A stretch of 25,474 nucleotides of DNA from CAZTVF01 sp964616985 (GCA_964616985.1 CAZTVF010000080.1:1-25474), one strand, 5' to 3'; counted from the first letter of the stretch, positions 17,020-25,311 are shown. Notes: generated from the letters alone by a model not told the origin. Program-made: numbers and translations.

Positions 17020-19029
17020 TCACGCGCGGGGAGCGCTGATGCAGATGAACAGGAAGTACTTCTTGAAGTCGGCGATGCTCAGGACCAGCAGGCCGTCGCC
17101 GGAGTTGCTGTCGTAGCTGCGGCCATCGACGCCCCAGGGGTTGTACAGTGTGACGAACGTGCCGGCGCCGGTCGTCGAGACGCTCTTGACGACGTACGCG
17201 TGGCCGCCGACGATCGGGCCGGAGATGCCGGAGTAGCTGCCGACGGAGATCGCCTTGCCGGCGCTTAGGGCGGCGGTCAGGGCGGTGGCAATCGTCGCCG
17301 TCGTGCCCGACGTGCCCATCGCGGTGGCGCCCTTGCTGGTGACCTCGTAGTACACGGTGCCCATGTTGCCCGAGTTCAGCGAGGCGTACGAATTCTGGCC
17401 GGTGCGGAAGAAGGCGTAGGCCTTCTCGGCCAGGGCCGCCCACATCTCGTTGTCGGCCGACAGGCCGGCGTAGACCAGCGAACCATTGGAGTAAGTCGGG
17501 AGATCGGCGTCGATGCGGACGTAGACGGCCTGGCTGTTGCGAAAGAAGCGGACGGCGAACGTGCCATCGCCCAGCGGCGTGATCATCTGGCGGATCGCGG
17601 TGGGGTTCTGGTCGGCCAGGCTCGAGAGGGCGGCCAGGAAGTAACAGTCGCCCACGGCACCCTGGTGGATGTCGCTGTACTCGGGGCCGTCGTTGAACAA
17701 GTAGCTGGAGGCGAAGCTGCGGTAGGCATAGCCGCCGCTGTTGGGATCGACGAGGTTCTGGCCGGACACTTCGCTCGAAACGCCGCCGTAGAACGCGCCC
17801 ACCTGGTGGATCGTCATGCTCGCCAGTTCGGCGGCCGAGGAATCGACGAGGGTGTCGATCGCGTCAGCCCAGACGCTGTCGAGGCCGTCGCCGGCGTAGA
17901 TCGTGTCGCTGCCGCCGCCGATGCTGACGAGCTGGTCATCGCCGTTCTCGCCCAGCATCAGGTCCGAGCCGGTGCCCGCGTCATAGATCGTGTCGTCGCC
18001 CTCGCCGCCGTACACGGTCGTGGCGGCCGTGACGGAACTGGTCACGCGGATGACGTCGTTACCGCCGAAGCCGCAGATCACGATCGAGCTGAACGTGCCC
18101 GTGTAGATCTGCGCCGCGCCGGCGCCGGCCGTCATGCTGATGCCCGTGGCCGTCTGCGACAGCGTGATCGTGTCGTTGAGGTTGGTGCCCAGCACCAGCA
18201 ACTGCAGGCCGCCGGCCGCCTGGGTCATCGTCGCCATGACGCTGCCGCCCGGGGCGAGCGTCGCGGAGTCCGCCGCGGCTGCCACGTCGCCCGAGGAGGT
18301 GATCGTCAGCGAAGCCCCGCCGATCGAGCCGTCATGGCTGGCCCCGGCGAAGTAGTACTTCTGCCCCTGCACGACCGAGAAGGTCACGCGGGGATCTTTG
18401 CCGCTGAAGGAGTCGTTCTGGGCCAGCAGATTGCCCGCCGCGTCATAGGCACTGAGTTCGCCGTCAACGGCAGGTGACAGGCCCGCGGCCCTCATGTCCA
18501 CGATGATTTCGCCCGTCTGGGCAGCGGTGAACGCGAACATGTCCACGTCGGCGGAGTACTGGATATTCGTCAGCCGGGTGACCGTATGGCTGACGGGCAG
18601 CGAGATGTCCGCGGCGGCGGCGAAGGAGTTGCCGCAATCGTCGCTCGGCGTGGACGTGAGGGTCATCGTGTACTGGCCGGTGTAGTTCGCGGCGCTGGAG
18701 GCTGCGATGTAATACTTGACGTTGCGATCAACCAGCAGCTGCATCGTGCCGTTGGTGATCGTGCTGATCGTCTGGCCGCTGCTGGTGTAGGCGGTGATGC
18801 TGGCGTTCGACTTGTAGCCGCCGGCCAGGATGTCGATCGTGACCACCCCGGCGGCCTGGGAGGTGAAAGAGAAGGTGTCGGTTTCGTTCTTATTGGCGAA
18901 GGTGTCGATGACGCTGAGGGTGCCGAGGGCGGGGGTATCGAGATTGAGGGCGGCACTGAAGACGGGGCCGCTTGCCATCAGCAGGCGGGGTTCAAGGCTC
19001 TGCAGGTCATCGAATTTCACGCGCTTCAC
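17020..19029 (-). CDS. LEPR-type surface protein with intact calpain-like cysteine protease domain (paralog 2)
   Basis: A 669-residue protein with the same plan as its neighbour. N-terminus MKRVKFDDLQSLEPRLLMA; two pre-peptidase-type repeats (about 43-71 and 157-183); RTX-like repeats (GFGGNDVIR, YGGEGDDTIY, YAGDGLDSVW; about 320-386); calpain-like domain from about 425. The catalytic residues are all present: C462 in QGAVGDCYFLAAL, H610 in GGHAYVV and N630 in LYNPWG, with oxyanion Gln Q456. It is therefore predicted to be a working cysteine protease, probably calcium-dependent through its RTX repeats. The start is a GTG at 19029, seven bases after AAGGAG on the minus strand; a second in-frame GTG lies three codons later. 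The stop is 102 bases before paralog 1, so the two arose by tandem duplication and may share a transcript. Confidence 0.88.
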   Translation of the reverse strand: MKRVKFDDLQSLEPRLLMASGPVFSAALNLDTPALGTLSVIDTFANKNETDTFSFTSQAAGVVTIDILAGGYKSNASITAYTSSGQTISTITNGTMQLLVDRNVKYYIAASSAANYTGQYTMTLTSTPSDDCGNSFAAAADISLPVSHTVTRLTNIQYSADVDMFAFTAAQTGEIIVDMRAAGLSPAVDGELSAYDAAGNLLAQNDSFSGKDPRVTFSVVQGQKYYFAGASHDGSIGGASLTITSSGDVAAAADSATLAPGGSVMATMTQAAGGLQLLVLGTNLNDTITLSQTATGISMTAGAGAAQIYTGTFSSIVICGFGGNDVIRVTSSVTAATTVYGGEGDDTIYDAGTGSDLMLGENGDDQLVSIGGGSDTIYAGDGLDSVWADAIDTLVDSSAAELASMTIHQVGAFYGGVSSEVSGQNLVDPNSGGYAYRSFASSYLFNDGPEYSDIHQGAVGDCYFLAALSSLADQNPTAIRQMITPLGDGTFAVRFFRNSQAVYVRIDADLPTYSNGSLVYAGLSADNEMWAALAEKAYAFFRTGQNSYASLNSGNMGTVYYEVTSKGATAMGTSGTTATIATALTAALSAGKAISVGSYSGISGPIVGGHAYVVKSVSTTGAGTFVTLYNPWGVDGRSYDSNSGDGLLVLSIADFKKYFLFICISAPRA

Positions 19030-19061
19030 GGGTCGTCTCCTTGGCGAAAAAACGGCAATAC

Positions 19062-19080
19062 GGCTGCCTCGGAGGCGGCT
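19062..19080 (-). promoter_or_regulatory. Shared 19-nt leader element, copy upstream of paralog 2
   Basis: Identical to 16948-16966 and 32 bases from the GTG start. A TATATA hexamer at 19095-19100 on the same strand could be a -10 box just upstream, with no good -35 visible. The rest of the spacer to 19251 shows no gene. Confidence 0.6.
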
Positions 19081-19251
19081 CGACTCGGCGGGGCTATATA
19101 GCGGCTCGTCCCGTCAGGAAGAACATAGGATATGGGCTGCGATGATGCAAATCGGGCAATGATTTATGGGGGGAGCAATCACATGACCGGCGGGCGCTGG
19201 TCGGTCTGGACCCTTGACGTTGCATCTAAAGCCTTGCGCAAGCTGGGGTTG

Positions 19252-21171
19252 CTATTTCGTGACGACCCGGTCGAGTTGCAGGTGGCGGCGGAGGGACTTG
19301 AAGTGGACGGCCACGTCGTCGAACTTCACGCGGAGTTCGCCGCTGGCCCGCTTGACGTCGATCTTGCCCGTGAGGCGCGAGCGGCTGAAGACGCTGGCGA
19401 TCTGGCACTTGCCGCTGGCGGCGAAGGTGTAGGTCAGCACCTGCTCGACGTTTTGCGGCGACAGCGCATTCGATTCCACCGTCAGGCTCCCCTTGGCCGA
19501 GCCGCCGATCAGGAAACTCACGGCTGCGTGCTGGCCGCTGATGGTGCCGGCGGTGGCCTTGGGCGAAAGCTCCACCGCGCCGCGGGTGTGCCAGAACAGT
19601 TCGACGCGGTCGTGGCATTCCAGTTCGTCCAGCACCAGCAGGGCCTGTCCTTCCTGGCTGGCAGGATTGACCAGCATGACCAGGTGGCGGATGAAGTGGA
19701 TGCCCGCGCCGCACGCCTCGCCGGCGTCGCAGGCGACCCAGCGGAAGTTCTTCCCGGTCTGGGCCTCGATGATATCGCCCTGGGCGTCGATCTGGTGATC
19801 GCGCTGGGCGACGGTGATCGTGTTGTGGGCGCGGGCCTGAACCTCGTAAAGGTCCTGCTTCTGGTCGCTGAAGAACTGGTGGCTGGGAAGCCCGCCCTGG
19901 TCCGTCAGCAGCATCTCGCCGCCCACCTGCAACTGGATGGAGTTCATGTCCCGCTGGCTGTGATGGGCCGAGAGGTCGCCTGTCTTGACGGCGGCGTACA
20001 TCGCGGGGCGAGGCCAGTGGTCGGCCATCGCGGCCCAGCCGATCTCGTGGAACACCTTCAGCGGGCTGAGGTCGGGCACCTTGGGGCTCTCGGCGTCGCT
20101 GGGGCGGAACAGCATCGCCAGCCCCGCCGACGACAGGCCGCTGGTGCCAGAAGTACCAGAAGTTCCAGAGGTTGACGCAGGGCTTGTCCCCGATGTTCCT
20201 GAGCTACCACTATCACCCTTGACTCCTGATGTACCGNNNNNNNNNNGGTGGAAGGCGTAGGTGTCCAGCCACCAGGCGAGTTCTTTGAGACCGTGGTGTT
20301 TGACCAGCAGGTAGAACGTGCCGTACAGGGGCACCGAGGGCGACTCACCGAAGCTGGCCGCCTGACCGTTGGGGGTGAAATAGATGGGGAACAGGCCCGT
20401 GGCGTCCATGCCGCGCGAGTGCAGGATGCGGCGGTCGTCGAGCAGCCGGGTGGTGGCCTCGCCCAGCAGCAGCAGGTACCGCAGGGCGAACCCCCAGCAG
20501 CCGGTGCCCTCGTCCCAGCCGCCTTCGCGTCCCAGTGCAGTCAGGAAGTGCGACAGCCCGGCGACGGCCAGGTGATGCGTCTCCTGCGCCAGGGGTTCTT
20601 CGTCGCTGAGGGCCAGGGCGGCCAGCCCGCAGCCGGCGTTGACAACGGCATTCCAGTTGTGATAGCAGTCGTACCAGAAGGCGTGGGCCTGGACGCCTTT
20701 ACGGTAGGGGGCGAGGGCCTTGTTTCGGATGGCCTGGAGGATGCGGATGCGGTCGGCCTCGCTGAGATCCTCCCACAGCCAGTCCAGGGCGACGACGGCG
20801 GCGACGGCGGCCTCGGCGGTGCACACGTCGGCGGTGCCGGTTCCGTGGCAGGGGTCAACCCAGGTGGTCCAGCCGATCAGGTTGCGAAGCTCTTCGATGG
20901 CGCGGTCGCGATAGGCGAGGTTTCGGTCGATGTGGTGGGCGATGAGCAGGTCCATCATCCGGCTTTGGGCGGTGCGAGCGGCGTGAAGTGCCGCCCACCA
21001 GCCGCCTTGCTGCCAGACGGTCCGCCACTGGGTCTCGGTCACCGGCTGAGACTGCAGGATCAGCGCACAACGCTTGCGAAGCTTGTCGTACATCGCGTCG
21101 AAGGGTTTGCGTGTGATGCGTTCCCGCAGTGCAACCAACTCGTCTCGGCCTGCAAGTATGCCGCGCCTCAT
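19252..21171 (-). CDS. Heparinase II/III-like polysaccharide lyase, interrupted by an assembly gap
   Basis: Both halves fit one heparinase/alginate-lyase-type protein. Residues about 1-308 form the alpha/alpha toroid with YHNWNAVVNAGCGLAALAL (170-188), whose Asn/His region is the usual active site, and YGTFYLLVKHHG (283-294). Residues from about 346 form the C-terminal beta domain, including LTDQGGLPSHQFFS and ARAHNTITV, the typical heparinase II/III pattern. These enzymes cleave uronic-acid-containing polysaccharides by beta-elimination. No signal peptide is evident. Residues 309-312 are unknown (N run) and 313-345 are a Gly-Thr-Ser repeat not expected in the family; the true length is therefore uncertain. 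Start at 21171 has only a weak GATGAGG upstream. The isomerase and dehydrogenase genes upstream are on the same strand. Confidence 0.8.
   Translation of the reverse strand: MRRGILAGRDELVALRERITRKPFDAMYDKLRKRCALILQSQPVTETQWRTVWQQGGWWAALHAARTAQSRMMDLLIAHHIDRNLAYRDRAIEELRNLIGWTTWVDPCHGTGTADVCTAEAAVAAVVALDWLWEDLSEADRIRILQAIRNKALAPYRKGVQAHAFWYDCYHNWNAVVNAGCGLAALALSDEEPLAQETHHLAVAGLSHFLTALGREGGWDEGTGCWGFALRYLLLLGEATTRLLDDRRILHSRGMDATGLFPIYFTPNGQAASFGESPSVPLYGTFYLLVKHHGLKELAWWLDTYAFHXXXXGTSGVKGDSGSSGTSGTSPASTSGTSGTSGTSGLSSAGLAMLFRPSDAESPKVPDLSPLKVFHEIGWAAMADHWPRPAMYAAVKTGDLSAHHSQRDMNSIQLQVGGEMLLTDQGGLPSHQFFSDQKQDLYEVQARAHNTITVAQRDHQIDAQGDIIEAQTGKNFRWVACDAGEACGAGIHFIRHLVMLVNPASQEGQALLVLDELECHDRVELFWHTRGAVELSPKATAGTISGQHAAVSFLIGGSAKGSLTVESNALSPQNVEQVLTYTFAASGKCQIASVFSRSRLTGKIDVKRASGELRVKFDDVAVHFKSLRRHLQLDRVVTK
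20143..20236 (-). repeat. Gly-Thr-Ser repeat tract with atypical codons
   Basis: On the gene strand it encodes GTSG-type repeats (GTSGVKGDSGSSGTSG and onward). Codons are GGT, ACA, TCA, GGA, TCT, ACT, unlike the G/C-ending codons on either side. It abuts the N run. The repeat is collagen-like or phage-tail-like in appearance. Confidence 0.75.
20237..20246. other. Assembly gap (10 N)
   Basis: Ten undefined bases, most likely an arbitrary-length scaffold join. Reading-frame continuity across it is only formal. Confidence 0.95.
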
Positions 21172-21285
21172 GGTCGGGCCTCATCGTGTAACAGAAGAAA
21201 CCGCACCTGCCCAGAGGATACCGCGCGAAAGACGCTTTGCAAGACGGGCGATGGATGAATCCGTCAAACTGAATATGATCCCAGG

Positions 21286-21310
21286 AGGGGCCCGTCCGGC
21301 CGCGGCCCCT
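21286..21310 (-). terminator. Possible terminator hairpin overlapping the isomerase stop
   Basis: AGGGGCC (21286-21292) pairs with GGCCCCT (21304-21310) around an 11-nt GC-rich loop. It begins within the stop codon region of the TIM-barrel gene. No T-run follows on the minus strand. Confidence 0.35.
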
Positions 21311-22064
21311 ACACGGCCGCCAGCCAGGCCTTGAGCGTCGCGGCGTCGCGGGCGAAGGCGGCGGGGGCGTCGTCGGCGACGAATTCGAGCATGGCGTAGT
21401 GATCGCCCGGCACGGCCGAGGCGGCGGCGAAGTATTTCCGCCACGAGGCCTCGTGCTCGGCCAGCGGCAGGCGGGTGTAGTCCTTCCAGCTGAAGGTGTG
21501 CACGTGAGAGAGGAAGGGCAGCATGCCTCGCAGGCCGCTGAGGCAATACGCTTCATCCTTGCCCACGGGCGGCTGCCAGTATGATCGCAGGTTGGGGTGC
21601 GCGGCGGTCTGCATCAGCCTCAGGGCCGAATCGTTCGTGTCGGTCAGCGTGTTGCCGTGGAATTCGAAGGCGACCAGGAGGCCGGCCTTCTCGGCCAGGT
21701 CGGCGATGCGGCGGCTCTCGCGGCGGACGTTCTCCCAGTAGGCGTTGTCGGCGGTGTCGGAGCCCTGCTTGCCTGCCCAGACGCGGATGACGGGGGCGCC
21801 CAGCTCTCGCGCGGTGGCCAGCACGGCCTCGAACGGCACGGGTTCCTCGTGGCCGACGCGGTAGTACGAGCCATAGGACGGCACCTTGAGGCCGGCCTGC
21901 TCGGTGAGGCGGCGGACCTCCTTGGCACGGGCGAGGTCGCCGTGGGGCGCGTGGATATCGCCTCCCCATTCGATGCCCTCCAGGCCCGCCTGGGCGACCA
22001 TCTCGACGATCTGCTCGACCGAAAGCTTGCGGAACGAAATCGACACAAGGCCACTACGAAGCAT
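21309..22064 (-). CDS. Sugar phosphate isomerase/epimerase-like TIM-barrel protein
   Basis: A 251-residue protein of the AP-endonuclease-2/xylose-isomerase-like superfamily. It opens with MLRSGLVSISFRKLSVEQIVEMVAQAGLEGIEWGGDIH, the family pattern: strand 1, helix, then a Glu-containing strand 2 (E32). Candidate metal ligands are E134 in VAFEFHG, H187 or H189 in HVHTF, and E227 in AMLEFV. Probably a cytoplasmic sugar or keto-sugar isomerase. Start chosen at 22064 with GGAG nine bases upstream; the frame is open to 22127 but that extension (MHRCTKKDGQNVSLFG) is unlike the family. It lies between the dehydrogenase (91 bases upstream) and the heparinase-like gene (137 bases downstream), suggesting a shared sugar or uronate pathway. 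The exact substrate is unknown. Confidence 0.88.
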   Translation of the reverse strand: MLRSGLVSISFRKLSVEQIVEMVAQAGLEGIEWGGDIHAPHGDLARAKEVRRLTEQAGLKVPSYGSYYRVGHEEPVPFEAVLATARELGAPVIRVWAGKQGSDTADNAYWENVRRESRRIADLAEKAGLLVAFEFHGNTLTDTNDSALRLMQTAAHPNLRSYWQPPVGKDEAYCLSGLRGMLPFLSHVHTFSWKDYTRLPLAEHEASWRKYFAAASAVPGDHYAMLEFVADDAPAAFARDAATLKAWLAAV

Positions 22065-22155
22065 TGCTGGGGTCTCCAATCCAAAAAGCGAAACGTTCTG
22101 GCCGTCCTTCTTCGTACATCGGTGCAATTCGCGGGCAGGTTCAATCGCAGGCGGG

Positions 22156-23151
22156 CTACGCCATCGTCGCCGCCTGCTGGCGGTTGATGCCCCAGCGAAA
22201 TTGCTCGCCGCGGAGATACCGCTGGAGTTCCTCGACCATGTAGCGGCCCATGCGGCGGCACTCGTTGTCCATCGAGCCGGCGATGTGCGGCGTGAGGGCC
22301 ACGTTGGGCAGCGTGTATAGGGGCGAGCCTGCCGGCGGGGGCTCGGGGTGCGTCACATCCAGCACGGCCTGCAGGTCGGGGCGCTGCTCCAGCACGGCGA
22401 TCATCTCGTTCTCGCGCACGACCGCGCCGCGGGCGGTGTTGATGAACGTGGCGTCGGGCCTCATCGAGGCCAGGAGTTCGCCGGTGATCAGGCCTTCGGT
22501 CTCTTTCAGCCAGGGCGTGTGCAGCGACACCACGTCGGCCCGCTTGAAGACGTCGGCCAGCGAGCACAGTTCCACGCCCAGGGCGTCGGCGTCGGCGGGC
22601 TTGACGAATGGATCGTACGCGATGACCTTGAGGTCGAACCGCTTGAGGTGCTCGCAGACCATGCGGCCGATCATGCCCAGCGAGATGATGCCCACCGTGC
22701 TGCCGTAGGCGCCGGGCACGCGGGTTCGCTCCCAGTAGGGCACGCCGCGGCGGAGGCGGTCCATGTATCGCCACGTGAGCTTGAGGCCCAGCAGGATCTG
22801 GGCGAGCGTGAACTCGGCCACCGGGACGGCATTGGCGGCGTAGGCGCTGGTGACGGCGATGCCGCGGTCCCAGAACGCGTCGGACACCATGTGCTTGATG
22901 GACCCCGCGCCGTAGAAGACGGCCTTGAGCAAGGGGGCCGCGGCACAGAACGCGGCATCCATGTGCGGGGCGCCCCAGCCGGAGAAGATGACCTCCGCCT
23001 CGGCCAGCGCGACGGGGTTGTCCTGCAGCACCCCCGTCTCCTGGCGCGGCGCGTACACGTCGGCCAGAGAGCGGATGTCCCGCAGTTCATCGGGGCCATA
23101 GATCTGGTTGTAGGATCGATCAGGCAGAACGAACAAGGCTTTGGGCTTCAT
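22156..23151 (-). CDS. D-isomer-specific 2-hydroxyacid dehydrogenase, NAD(P)-dependent
   Basis: A 331-residue oxidoreductase converting a 2-keto acid and a D-2-hydroxyacid. The catalytic set is complete: R241 in NTARGAVV, E270 in THPEPPP and H289 in LTPHIAGS. The nucleotide-binding loop is GIISLGMIG (154-162), where Ser157 replaces the usual first Gly of GxGxxG. AYDPF (178-182) follows the second beta strand; the absence of a basic residue right after the Asp favours NAD. The start at 23151 has AGGA about six bases upstream. Probably co-transcribed with the isomerase gene 91 bases downstream. Phosphoglycerate, glyoxylate/hydroxypyruvate or a sugar-acid-derived keto acid are all possible substrates. 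Confidence 0.92.
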   Translation of the reverse strand: MKPKALFVLPDRSYNQIYGPDELRDIRSLADVYAPRQETGVLQDNPVALAEAEVIFSGWGAPHMDAAFCAAAPLLKAVFYGAGSIKHMVSDAFWDRGIAVTSAYAANAVPVAEFTLAQILLGLKLTWRYMDRLRRGVPYWERTRVPGAYGSTVGIISLGMIGRMVCEHLKRFDLKVIAYDPFVKPADADALGVELCSLADVFKRADVVSLHTPWLKETEGLITGELLASMRPDATFINTARGAVVRENEMIAVLEQRPDLQAVLDVTHPEPPPAGSPLYTLPNVALTPHIAGSMDNECRRMGRYMVEELQRYLRGEQFRWGINRQQAATMA

Positions 23152-23232
23152 GATATTCCTAGTGCTCTTAATCGGGTGGCGGCCTTGGATGCCGCTGCCA
23201 GACGCAGTTGCGTATTCGATTGTGATGAATTA

Positions 23233-23595
23233 CTAGTTGTTTCCACCGGGGTGCAGGCCGTCGTCGAACTCGTCGTCGTCTTCGTCGTTGTCCTCGGCCT
23301 CGACGTCCAGCAGGTCCTCTTCGGGCTCGATTTCGATATCGTCCTCGTCCTCATCTTCATCGTCCTGCTCCCAGAGGTCGGAGTCCAGCGGGAAGATGTC
23401 GAAGTTGAAACCCATTCCGCCGCAGCCATCGGTGGGGCAGCACCAGAAGCCGCCGCCATCGGGATTGCTGCGCCACGCGATCTCCGAACTGGAATACTCC
23501 ATGTTGCAGTGCAGGCAGCGGACCGCGCACGGGACCAGCGGCGGCCGGAAGGGGTCTTCCAACGCTTCTTTCGGCAAATCATTCGGCATGATCAT
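23233..23595 (-). CDS. Small Cys-rich (zinc-ribbon-like) protein with very acidic C-terminal tail
   Basis: A 120-residue protein of unrecognised function. The N-terminal half has two Cys clusters, C23/C27/C30 (CAVRCLHC) and C52/C53/C58 (WCCPTDGC), a likely zinc knuckle, followed by GMGFNFDIFP. Residues 76-112 are almost entirely Asp/Glu (DDEDEDEDD, DNDEDDDEFDD), ending in GLHPGGNN. The start at 23595 follows GGGAG by six bases; an ATG two codons in is an alternative. The strongly acidic tail may bind metals, basic proteins or mimic nucleic acid. The spacer between it and the dehydrogenase (23152-23232) has a GGGTGGCGGCC fragment related to the large hairpin at 10965-11035. Confidence 0.8.
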   Translation of the reverse strand: MIMPNDLPKEALEDPFRPPLVPCAVRCLHCNMEYSSSEIAWRSNPDGGGFWCCPTDGCGGMGFNFDIFPLDSDLWEQDDEDEDEDDIEIEPEEDLLDVEAEDNDEDDDEFDDGLHPGGNN

Positions 23596-23667
23596 AGAGA
23601 TCTCCCGACAGCGGCCCGCCGTGACGGTTCAGCCGGCTCGTCATGCGGCAGGCGGCCCTGCAACGCC

Positions 23668-25311
23668 CTAATTCTTACCTTCTGAGGACGCCTTGGCAAG
23701 CCGCGGCATTGCGTAAATCCGCGCCGCGGAATATTGCTTCCAGAGCACCGGACCGCCGAACAGCTTGGAGATTGGCTGCGGCTGGCCGTTGACGACGACC
23801 GGGGCGAAGCGGTCGCAAAGTGCGACCGGATCCTCATCGCCTTGCGTGACCACCAGCAGCCGTCGGCATTGGGGGTCGCCGGGCAGTAGGTAATGAGCCC
23901 CGCCCATGGCGCAGTAATAGCTCAGCGGCGCCAGGCCCACCACGTTGATGGTCGCCGCCGTCGCCCCGTCGTCGGCGGCAATGAGGTCGCGCGAGATGTC
24001 GACAATGTCCACAAATGTCTTGGGGTCTTCGCTGATGAGATAGGGCCGGTGCTGCAGGTTCCACGCCGACCACAGGCAGGCCGCCGCCAGCACCAAGCCC
24101 AGCGCCGTCAGCGGCGCCTGCGGCCGACTCGGCAGGCGGAAACGCGAGGCGAGATCCACCAGCCCGCACGCTGCCAGCACCAGCAGCAGCGGCAGCAGGA
24201 ACAGCCAGACGCGGGGGAAGACGGCCACGCACTGCAAGACCGCGGCCAGGATCAGCAGCACCGGCGCGAGAACCGGCAACAGCCCGATCGCCCACCGCCT
24301 CCGCACGCCGGCGGCGGCCGTGGCCGCCAGGCCGGCCAGAACCAGCACGATCGATAGCGCCGACATGTCGCGCGTCCAATGGGCCGGGGTTGTCGCCAGG
24401 GCCGCGCCGAGATTCGACATCGAGTCGCTGAACAGCACCGGCGCGACAAAGCGGTTCGCGACGATCTCGTGGTATCCATCCAGCAGCGTCCGCGGCGTGC
24501 CGGGGTCGGCCTTCGTGAGTTCCGCCGCCGTCACGATCGCCACCGGCAGGTACAACGCCGCGGTCACCACGGCCCAGATGAACAACGCCGAGACCGTGCG
24601 TTCAATGACCCACAGCCGCGAGCGGGCGTCCTTGTGCGACAGCAGGGCCTGCGCGACGATCACCACGGCCATCAGGCCCACGGGGTACGCCATCACCGGC
24701 ACGGTGAGCATGCCCAGGGCGGAGATGCCGATCCACCACGCCCAAGGCCGCCAGGGGCGGACATCGCGCATCAGGCGAAGCGTGACGATGAACAGGCCCA
24801 GCGTCGCGGCGCAGACCATCGAGTATCCCCGCGCGTTGACCGAGTACTCCACGAGGATGCTCGAGCAGGCGACCAGTGCCGCGGCCGCCACCCCGGCGGC
24901 GCAGCGCCCGCTGAGGCATCGCGCCGCCATCGCCGCCAGCGGCGCCAGCGAAACGCCCGTCAGCAGGGCCGGCAGGCGGATGAACTCCGGCGCCGCGCTG
25001 CAATAGGCTGCCAGGCGGACGAGGATCGTGTGCAGGACGTGGTTGTTGGGCGACTGGTAGAACAGCAGCCGGCCCTCGGTGGGCGAGGCGAACTGCATGA
25101 ACTGGAAGGCCTCGTCATACCGCAGGAAGTGCCCCAGCCAGCCCACTCGCAGCATCATCGCCGCGGCCGTGATGGCTGCGATGGCGATGAAATACCACAG
25201 CGGCGCCCGTCCCGGCAGCGGGGTGTCATACAGCAGGCCCGAAAACGGGTCGGGTGCATCGGCTCGCTTGCTCTTGCTGTGCAGAATTGGCGTCTTCATG
25301 GAGAAGCCCAT
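23668..25311 (-). CDS. Polytopic membrane glycosyltransferase-like protein (ArnT/PMT, GT39/GT83 type)
   Basis: About 547 residues with many hydrophobic helices (first at about 38-60, PLWYFIAIAAITAAAMMLRVGW) and a soluble C-terminal domain from about 420. Motifs of the lipid-linked-sugar transferase fold are visible: acidic pair D66/E67 right after the first helix (LRYDEAFQF), SPNNHVLHTI (87-96), EFIRLPALLTG (109-119) and EYSVNARGYSM (155-165). Such enzymes transfer a sugar from a polyprenyl carrier to protein or lipid on the outer face of the inner membrane. Start uncertain: ATG at 25338, 25311 and 25299 are all in frame and none has a well-spaced ribosome-binding site. The frame continues upstream to 25470 through repeat-like sequence and is not believed there. 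Confidence 0.82.
   Translation of the reverse strand: MGFSMKTPILHSKSKRADAPDPFSGLLYDTPLPGRAPLWYFIAIAAITAAAMMLRVGWLGHFLRYDEAFQFMQFASPTEGRLLFYQSPNNHVLHTILVRLAAYCSAAPEFIRLPALLTGVSLAPLAAMAARCLSGRCAAGVAAAALVACSSILVEYSVNARGYSMVCAATLGLFIVTLRLMRDVRPWRPWAWWIGISALGMLTVPVMAYPVGLMAVVIVAQALLSHKDARSRLWVIERTVSALFIWAVVTAALYLPVAIVTAAELTKADPGTPRTLLDGYHEIVANRFVAPVLFSDSMSNLGAALATTPAHWTRDMSALSIVLVLAGLAATAAAGVRRRWAIGLLPVLAPVLLILAAVLQCVAVFPRVWLFLLPLLLVLAACGLVDLASRFRLPSRPQAPLTALGLVLAAACLWSAWNLQHRPYLISEDPKTFVDIVDISRDLIAADDGATAATINVVGLAPLSYYCAMGGAHYLLPGDPQCRRLLVVTQGDEDPVALCDRFAPVVVNGQPQPISKLFGGPVLWKQYSAARIYAMPRLAKASSEGKN

Noticed and set aside
19132..20175. Plus-strand frame starting MGCDDANRAM
   Set aside because: Most of it is antisense to the heparinase-like gene and its composition is shadow-like.
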